DNA of 10,479 bases from CAZTPH01 sp031552655 (GTDB lineage Bacteria; Pseudomonadota; Gammaproteobacteria; UBA9339). Shown here piece by piece: positions 5,401-10,479 of this stretch; the stretch's first letter is position 1, and each line of letters opens with the position of its first letter. Below the pieces are notes generated by a model. That model saw only the letters and a program-made list of their open reading frames with translations, was not told the origin of the DNA and ran no database searches. The stretch lies in NCBI GenBank assembly GCA_031552655.1, contig JAVBML010000069.1:1-10479 (forward strand). Reading direction: 5' to 3'. The position numbers and the translations under genes are program-made.

Positions 5401-7689
5401 ATGATTAAAAAAACAAAGATATTTCTAGCTATTTTTTTTACGGCGCTAACCGCAGTTAATGCCGAAGTGTTTACCATTGGGGGCATCCAGATTAATGGTC
5501 TGCAACGCATTAGTAGAGGTACCGTTCTTAGCTATTTGCCGGCGGGAGTAAGGGTTGGTAGTAGCATGGAAAGCGAGCGCAGTGCCAATATTATAAGAGC
5601 CCTCTATGATACTAATTTTTTTAGTGATGTGGCTGTAAAGCGCTCCGGTAACATCCTAATTATAAATGTTGTTGAGCGAGCAGTGATAGGATCGCTGAAA
5701 GTTAGTGGCAATAAAAAACTTTCGAAGCAGCAACTCATGGAGGCATTGAAAAATGTTGGCATTGCCGAAGGTCAAGAATTAAATCTCGCTATTCTAAAGG
5801 GCATGGAGCATGCTATTGGAGAGCAATATCGCAGCATGGGATTATATAACACTAAGATTGCCATTGAGGTTAAAGATGAAGATAGCAATCGAGTAACTGT
5901 GGCCATTAATATTGTGGAAGGTCCCCGGGCAAAAATTAAATCGATTAATATAATTGGCAATGAAGCTTTTAAGCAGAATATTTTGCTTCGGGAATTGACC
6001 TTAAGTAAAACGAAACCCTGGAGTTTTCTAACGGGTTCCGACCAATATTCCAAGGAAAAATTGGAAGCAGATTTAGAAAAATTACGTTCCTATTATATGG
6101 ATCGTGGTTACCTAAAAGTCAATGTGGAGACATCCAAGGTCCTGATTACGCCGGATAAGAAAAATATATATATTACTATTAAGATAGTGGAGAATTCCAT
6201 TTACAGATTTAGTCGCTGGGAGATTAATGGTGATCTATTGAATAGAAGGGAAGAAATTTTTAAATTAGTTACCATTAAATCCGGGGATATTTTTTCGCGG
6301 AAAGCAGTTATTGAAATTCAAGCTAATATAGCTCAATTGCTTGGCAATGATGGCTATGCCATGGCTGAAATTAGGCCTGACTATGGAATAGATGATAACC
6401 TTAAAAAGGTGTGGATTAAATTTACCATTAAACCCAATCATCGTGTTTATCTAAGAAAGATCAATTTTATGGGAAATAATCGTACCAATGATGAAGTGCT
6501 ACGCCGGGAGATGAGACTACAAGAGGGAGGACTATTTTCCACGACAAAAATTAATGAATCTACGCGGCGGTTAGCTAATTTAGGGTACATCAAAGATATT
6601 GAGCATAGAATTGTCCCCGTTGCCGGAGCAAATAACCAAGCTGATCTACATTATTCCGTTAAGGAAGATACAGCTATCTCTATGCAATTGCAGGCCGGTC
6701 TTTCAGATAAGGAGGGTTTTCTCTATGGCATGTCTGTGAGAGACCAAAATGTTTTTGGTACTGGTAAATCAGCATCCATACAATTTGATAATACCAAGGC
6801 ACATCAATCCTACGGCATAAGCTACTATGATCCCTATTTTACCACCGATAAAATAGGTTTGGCAGTTAATGGCTATGTTCATAAGAATAATCCCAATAAG
6901 ATAAGTGATGAATTAAGCTCCTATAGAAGTAGCACCTATGGAGTTAATGTTGCCATTGATATTCCTATTTCTGATTATACCCAGATTGTTTGGGGAGTAG
7001 GTATGGAGCATATTGGTCTCGGCCATGCTCATGATTCAATTAAAAATACTAAAATGGAAAAATTTATTGAGGATTATGGAACTTCCTTTAATCAAATAAA
7101 ATTGTCTAGTAGTTTGGGGTATAGCAATATGGATCGTGCCATATTTCCCACATCTGGATTTGCTCATTCCCTAAGTATCGATGGTTATTTACCATTTAAT
7201 AAACAAGGATTACTTTTTTATAAAGCAGACTATGTGGCTAAATATTATAGACCTTTGATTAGGGATTTTATTTTGAGATTAAGTGGAGAGCTAGGCTATG
7301 GGGATGGTTTATGCAATACCAAAATTTTACCTCCATTTCGAAATTTTTTTGCCGGTGGCATAGGAACTGTTAGAGGATTTGATGCAGATACCATAGGTAG
7401 CGAAGAAGATAAGGACAGAGTCATCGGAGCCAATTTATTAACCGTAGCTAGTGCCAGTATTATTATTCCCATTCCGGCTAAGGATGTGGTACGTCCTAGT
7501 ATTTTCGTGGATGTGGGAAGTGTGCACGATAGAAGTTTTTCTGCCAGTGATTTAAGAGCCTCCTATGGTATTCAAATTGAATGGAGAACTCCCTTGGCAC
7601 CATTGGTGTTTAGCTTTGCCAAACCGATGCGTAAAAAAGCTTGGGATAATGCAGCGCTATTTCAATTTAGTTTAGGTGCCAATATCTAA
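5401..7689 (+). CDS. bamA: Outer membrane protein assembly factor BamA (Omp85 family)
   Basis: BamA is the core of the BAM complex that folds beta-barrel proteins into the outer membrane. The product is 762 residues, against 810 in E. coli. A signal peptide occupies residues 1-21 (MIKKTK, hydrophobic core, cleavage after VNA). Five POTRA domains follow at about 22-91, 92-172, 175-263, 266-344 and 347-421, then a barrel of about 335 residues. The lid-loop motif VRGF is at 657-660. Barrel strands such as PLAPLVFSFAKP (731-742) match E. coli closely. The loop after VRGF is much shorter than in E. coli, and the last residue is Ile rather than an aromatic. ATG 5401 has GGA at 5391-5393; TTG 5389 would add four residues ahead of a good signal peptide. 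skp is absent downstream. Confidence 0.96.
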   Translation: MIKKTKIFLAIFFTALTAVNAEVFTIGGIQINGLQRISRGTVLSYLPAGVRVGSSMESERSANIIRALYDTNFFSDVAVKRSGNILIINVVERAVIGSLKVSGNKKLSKQQLMEALKNVGIAEGQELNLAILKGMEHAIGEQYRSMGLYNTKIAIEVKDEDSNRVTVAINIVEGPRAKIKSINIIGNEAFKQNILLRELTLSKTKPWSFLTGSDQYSKEKLEADLEKLRSYYMDRGYLKVNVETSKVLITPDKKNIYITIKIVENSIYRFSRWEINGDLLNRREEIFKLVTIKSGDIFSRKAVIEIQANIAQLLGNDGYAMAEIRPDYGIDDNLKKVWIKFTIKPNHRVYLRKINFMGNNRTNDEVLRREMRLQEGGLFSTTKINESTRRLANLGYIKDIEHRIVPVAGANNQADLHYSVKEDTAISMQLQAGLSDKEGFLYGMSVRDQNVFGTGKSASIQFDNTKAHQSYGISYYDPYFTTDKIGLAVNGYVHKNNPNKISDELSSYRSSTYGVNVAIDIPISDYTQIVWGVGMEHIGLGHAHDSIKNTKMEKFIEDYGTSFNQIKLSSSLGYSNMDRAIFPTSGFAHSLSIDGYLPFNKQGLLFYKADYVAKYYRPLIRDFILRLSGELGYGDGLCNTKILPPFRNFFAGGIGTVRGFDADTIGSEEDKDRVIGANLLTVASASIIIPIPAKDVVRPSIFVDVGSVHDRSFSASDLRASYGIQIEWRTPLAPLVFSFAKPMRKKAWDNAALFQFSLGANI

Positions 7690-7704
7690 AAGAGGTGAAA
7701 CTCT

Positions 7705-8739
7705 ATGAATAGTAAAAAATATAGTTTAGGTTATTTAGCTAATTTTTTATCCGCTCAATTGATTGGCAATCCAGAGATAGAAATTAACAGCATAGGTTCC
7801 CTGGAGAGAGCCCAGGCTGGGCAAATCAGTTTTCTCCAGGAGTCGAACAAGTATGGCAAATTTTTAGGTGTCACTAAAGCGTCTGCCATCTTGGTTAAGG
7901 ACATTGGAGGAGTTGGTGAAAAGTTCACCGGAAATTTGTTAGTGGTAAAAAATCCCTACGTGGCTTACGCCAAAATATCCCGTCTATTTGATCCTGCACC
8001 ACAACTTCAAATGGGAATTCACAACACTGCCATAATTGGAGAAGATACGATCATTGGCAAAAACATTGCCATTGGTCCCTATGTTGTCATTGGCAATGGA
8101 GTAAAAATCGGTGATGGCGCTATCATTGAAGCGGGAAGCGTTGTTGGCAATGATGTCATCATTGGTGAGCACAGTAGATTGTGTGCCAAGGTGATACTGT
8201 ATCATGGAGTAATAATTGGCAAGGGAGCATTAATTCACAGTGGTGCCGTAATTGGTTCTGACGGATTTGGCAATGCAAATGAAAATGGCGTTTGGCATAA
8301 AATTTATCAACTAGGAAAAGTAGTGATTGGGGACAATGTGGAAATTGGTGCTAACACCACCATTGATCGCGGAGCCATAGATGATACTATTATTGATGAT
8401 GGAGTAAAGATAGATAATCAGGTTCAAATTGGGCACAATGTGTGCGTTGGTACTAATACTGCCATAGCTGGATGCGTTGGCATTGCGGGGAGCACTAAAA
8501 TTGGTAAATGCTGCATGATAGGTGGTAGAGTTGGCATAAGTGGTCACTTAGAAATTGCCGATGGAGTAGTTATAAGTGGCATGTCAAGCATTGCTAAATC
8601 TATTAGTGAACCGGGAGGAGTTTATGCCTCTGCTATTCCAGCGATTCCCCGTAGAGCGTGGTGGAAAATTGTGCTACGCATAATGCAATTAGAAAAGGTT
8701 GTAGAACGTATTAAAATTTTGGAGAAAAAAATCACATGA
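7705..8739 (+). CDS. lpxD: UDP-3-O-(3-hydroxyacyl)glucosamine N-acyltransferase
   Basis: LpxD adds the second 3-hydroxyacyl chain, to the 2-amino group of UDP-3-O-acyl-glucosamine, using acyl-ACP: the third step of lipid A synthesis, in the cytosol. The product is 344 residues, against 341 in E. coli. It has an N-terminal uridine-binding domain (about 1-100, with ISFLQESNKY at 41-50), a left-handed beta-helix of hexapeptide repeats (about 105-305) and a C-terminal helix (about 318-344). The catalytic His is His244 in QIGHNV, equivalent to E. coli His239. SDGFGNA (185-191) and IGANTTIDRGAIDDT (214-228) are family hallmarks. GAGG at 7692-7695 precedes the ATG. The gene follows bamA by 15 nt and overlaps fabZ by 4 nt. 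Confidence 0.97.
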   Translation: MNSKKYSLGYLANFLSAQLIGNPEIEINSIGSLERAQAGQISFLQESNKYGKFLGVTKASAILVKDIGGVGEKFTGNLLVVKNPYVAYAKISRLFDPAPQLQMGIHNTAIIGEDTIIGKNIAIGPYVVIGNGVKIGDGAIIEAGSVVGNDVIIGEHSRLCAKVILYHGVIIGKGALIHSGAVIGSDGFGNANENGVWHKIYQLGKVVIGDNVEIGANTTIDRGAIDDTIIDDGVKIDNQVQIGHNVCVGTNTAIAGCVGIAGSTKIGKCCMIGGRVGISGHLEIADGVVISGMSSIAKSISEPGGVYASAIPAIPRRAWWKIVLRIMQLEKVVERIKILEKKIT

Positions 8740-9185
8740 CTATGGTAGATATTTTAGGCATAAAAAAAGATACCCCGCATCGCTATCCATTTTTGATGGT
8801 TGATCGTGTATTGGAATTTGAAGCGGGAAAATCTATTCTCGCGCTTAAAAATGTAACCTGTAACGAGGAATATTTTAATGGACATTTTCCCGATCGTCCG
8901 GTAATGCCTGGAGTGCTAATGATTGAAGCTCTAGCTCAGGTATCGGGATTACTAATTTTTTACACAACTAAGATTGGAGCCGATGCTGACAGCAACTGGT
9001 ATTTTTTGGCGGGAGTTGATAAAACACGATTTAAAAGGATAGTGAATCCCGGGGATCAGTTACATTTACATTCGGAAATAGTTAAACGCAAGAGAGATAT
9101 CTGGGTATTTAACGCTAGAGTTACGGTTAATGATGAGCTAGCCTGTGGTGCTGAATTACTAATTGCCAAGGGAGCGCTAAGGTGA
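8736..9185 (+). CDS. fabZ: 3-hydroxyacyl-ACP dehydratase FabZ
   Basis: FabZ dehydrates 3-hydroxyacyl-ACP to trans-2-enoyl-ACP in type II fatty acid synthesis, so it competes with LpxA and LpxD for 3-hydroxyacyl-ACP. The product is 149 residues, against 151 in E. coli, with a single hot-dog fold. The N-terminus has HRYPFLMVDRV (15-25). The catalytic pair is His50, in NGHFPDRPVMPGVLMIEALAQ (48-68), and Glu64 in the same segment. The ATG at 8736 overlaps the lpxD stop as ATGA, with GGAG at 8721-8724. A second ATG at 8742 would trim two residues and lies further from that GGAG. The 3' end overlaps lpxA by 4 nt (GTGA). The position between lpxD and lpxA is the classic one. Confidence 0.97.
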   Translation: MTMVDILGIKKDTPHRYPFLMVDRVLEFEAGKSILALKNVTCNEEYFNGHFPDRPVMPGVLMIEALAQVSGLLIFYTTKIGADADSNWYFLAGVDKTRFKRIVNPGDQLHLHSEIVKRKRDIWVFNARVTVNDELACGAELLIAKGALR

Positions 9186-9958
9186 TTGATACTCGAGCTA
9201 TTATTGTTCCCGGTGCCAAAATAGCCAGTGATGTAGAAATTGGTCCCCATAGTATCATTGGCAAGGATGTTGAAATTGGTGAAGGTTGTCGCATTGCTTC
9301 CCATGTGGTCATTGAAGGTCGAACGAAAATTGGTAAAGATAATCAATTTTTTCAATTTGCTTCCATTGGTGCTGTACCTCAGGATAAAAAATACCATGGA
9401 GAAGATACTAGATTAGTGATTGGTAATAATAATATTTTTAGGGAATTTTGCAGTGTGCATTTGGGGACGGTTCAGGGAGGTGGTATAACTAAGGTTGGCA
9501 ACGGTAATCTTGTTATGAATTATGTGCACATTGCCCATGATTGCATCATTGGCAATGAAGTAGTTTTGTCTAATAATGCATCCCTGGCAGGACATGTGGT
9601 TGTGGATGACTATGCTATATTTGGTGGATTTGCCAAGGTGGCTCAGTTCACTAAATTGGGAGCTCACTGTTTTTTGATAGCCAATGCTGATATTGGTAAA
9701 GATATTTTGCCCTATGTCATAGCTGGAGGTAGTGTTGGTAATAGCAAGCTCTACGGGTTAAATTTAATCGGCTTGAGGAGGCATGGTTTTAGCGAGAATA
9801 CTTTGAGAAAATTGAAGGACGCCTATAACATTGTTTTACGTAGAAATTTGACAGTGGAACAAGCGATAGCTTCCTTAGAGAACTTGGCTAAAGATTGCGT
9901 GGAAATTCATAAATTTATTACTATGCTTAGAACCAGTGAGCGAGGTATTTTAAGATAA
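9182..9958 (+). CDS. lpxA: UDP-N-acetylglucosamine 3-O-acyltransferase
   Basis: LpxA moves a 3-hydroxyacyl chain from ACP to the 3-OH of UDP-GlcNAc, the first step of lipid A synthesis. The product is 258 residues, with a left-handed beta-helix of hexapeptide repeats (about 1-185) and a helical C-terminal domain. It lacks one six-residue repeat near the N-terminus compared with E. coli. The catalytic His is His119 in HIAHDC (E. coli His125). Lys70, His116, His138 and Arg200 match E. coli Lys76, His122, His144 and Arg204. E. coli His160 is Ala154 here, and the acyl-ruler Gly173 is Ala167. The GTG start overlaps fabZ and has AGGGAG at 9169-9174. No lpxB follows. I am sure of the family and less sure of the acyl chain used. 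Confidence 0.95.
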   Translation: MIDTRAIIVPGAKIASDVEIGPHSIIGKDVEIGEGCRIASHVVIEGRTKIGKDNQFFQFASIGAVPQDKKYHGEDTRLVIGNNNIFREFCSVHLGTVQGGGITKVGNGNLVMNYVHIAHDCIIGNEVVLSNNASLAGHVVVDDYAIFGGFAKVAQFTKLGAHCFLIANADIGKDILPYVIAGGSVGNSKLYGLNLIGLRRHGFSENTLRKLKDAYNIVLRRNLTVEQAIASLENLAKDCVEIHKFITMLRTSERGILR

Positions 9959-10370
9959 AAAGCTTATAAAATCTAATTAATTTGTTTTTATAGGATATTT
10001 TTAGGTTGATGATTTGTGGTTTTTCTCTATAACTTGCTCAGGGATATTTCACTAAGATAATAGCTAGAGGATAATAAGTAATTATTAGAATAAAGAATTG
10101 AAAACGTTTTTTAATGATGCAAAAGTAATGCCCAGATAATATCTTGCAATGGCTAGCATATTTTACCTTGTTTCTATCGCGGAAGCGATGATCTCTTCTT
10201 TTCCGGAATGATTGTATTTTCTAATCTAGATAAACCCTAGGGATATTCAAATTGGCAGTGATTTTTTCTAAGGCGTTGCAAAATCAAAATTTTCTGGTTG
10301 TCCAGATTTTCTTCTGTGGTAAAGTAAATATTTTTGCTCGCACGTTAGTTAACATAATTCATGTGTACAA
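9959..10370 (+). other. Gene-poor AT-rich intergenic region of about 410 nt
   Basis: All frames I read on both strands are broken by stops. The longest open stretch noticed is about 46 codons (10234-10371, plus), with no ATG start and no ribosome binding site. It is not recognisable as any protein. Visible items are an AT-only inverted repeat just after lpxA (9965-9971 with 9986-9992), a perfect 10-bp palindrome AAAACGTTTT (10101-10110), a 5-bp stem with a GGAA loop (ATCGC/GCGAT, about 10177-10190) and a short hairpin followed by T-rich sequence (10293-10310). No tRNA or known RNA was recognised. The region must contain the end of the lpxA transcript and probably the promoter of the next gene. 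It lies where lpxB usually sits. Confidence 0.7.
10293..10310 (+). terminator. Weak terminator-like hairpin
   Basis: TCTGG (10293-10297) pairs with CCAGA (10302-10306) around a TTGT loop, followed by TTTT and a pyrimidine-rich run. An outer AAAA/TTTT helix could extend it across a bulge. The stem is short, so this is only a candidate. It lies about 335 nt after the lpxA stop. Confidence 0.25.
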
Positions 10371-10479
10371 ATGATCAAGTTACAAAATGGCGCTCTCAGA
10401 TTGGGAGGCAAACTATTATTTGAAAATGTTACGGTAACGGTTTTTACTGGACAAAAAGTTGGCTTGGTGGGTTTAAATG
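10371..10479 (+). CDS. ABC-F family ATPase, YheS-like (N-terminal 36 residues, cut by window edge)
   Basis: ABC-F proteins are soluble ATPases with two tandem nucleotide-binding domains that act on the ribosome rather than in transport. Only 36 codons are visible, starting MIKLQNGALRLGGKLLFEN and ending GQKVGLVGLN at the window edge. This is the first strand of an ABC domain leading into the Walker A loop, and GQKVGLVGxN matches YheS-type proteins best. The expected GxGKS completion of Walker A lies outside the window. The start has no visible Shine-Dalgarno, and an in-frame TAA at 10350-10352 with no ATG, GTG or TTG in between leaves no earlier start. It could be leaderless. The assignment to ABC-F is fairly secure; the subgroup is tentative. 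Confidence 0.75.
   Translation, partial: MIKLQNGALRLGGKLLFENVTVTVFTGQKVGLVGLN

Noticed and set aside
8020..9720. Repetitive ATTGG-rich DNA in lpxD and lpxA as possible repeats
   Set aside because: The periodicity is the coding of hexapeptide repeats of left-handed beta-helices, not a DNA repeat element.
9965..9992. Inverted repeat TATAAAA/TTTTATA after lpxA as a terminator
   Set aside because: The stem is entirely A-T with a 14-nt loop, so it is unlikely to be a stable intrinsic terminator.
10235..10345. Minus-strand open stretch of about 33 codons containing FTTEENLDNQKILILQRL
   Set aside because: The translation looks protein-like, but there is no start codon, stops flank it closely and I recognise no family. 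It could be a remnant of a decayed gene but is not supportable.
10234..10374. Open stretch of about 46 codons whose TGA overlaps the ABC-F ATG
   Set aside because: The ATGA overlap looks like coupling, but the stretch has only TTG or GTG starts, no ribosome binding site and no recognisable protein features. This length is easily met by chance.

Overview
This window is chromosomal housekeeping DNA from a Gram-negative bacterium, most likely a gammaproteobacterium. The evidence is the gene order (map divergent from rpsB-tsf-pyrH-frr-uppS-cdsA-bamA-lpxD-fabZ-lpxA), the close match of the encoded proteins to the Escherichia coli sequences I know, and a complete start of the lipid A pathway plus BamA. 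The DNA is AT-rich, with many AGA/AGG arginine codons. Several genes usual at this locus (dxr, rseP, skp, lpxB) are absent from it. That would suit a compact, possibly host-associated lineage, but this is inference and I cannot name the genus.

Layout. Positions 1-327 (minus) are the first 109 codons of methionine aminopeptidase (map). Positions 328-535 are a divergent intergenic region holding a likely rpsB promoter and a long imperfect hairpin (451-513) that ends at the rpsB ribosome binding site. From 536 to 9958 runs a tight plus-strand block of ten genes: rpsB (S2, with a long charged tail), tsf (EF-Ts), pyrH (UMP kinase), frr (ribosome recycling factor), uppS, cdsA, bamA, lpxD, fabZ and lpxA. 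Most junctions are short or overlapping (uppS/cdsA 7 nt, lpxD/fabZ 4 nt, fabZ/lpxA 4 nt). Positions 9959-10370 are about 410 nt without a recognisable gene. At 10371 an ABC-F ATPase of YheS type begins and runs off the window.

The block joins translation (S2, EF-Ts, RRF), UMP supply, the polyprenyl carrier for cell wall and O-antigen, phospholipid precursor synthesis, outer membrane protein assembly, and the first acylations of lipid A with the FabZ step that shares its acyl-ACP pool. I see no mobile element, CRISPR array, tRNA, rRNA or defence system. I did not find an undescribed system. The points most worth checking are the structured rpsB leader, the S2 tail, divergent residues in the LpxA pocket, the non-aromatic BamA C-terminus and the gene losses.
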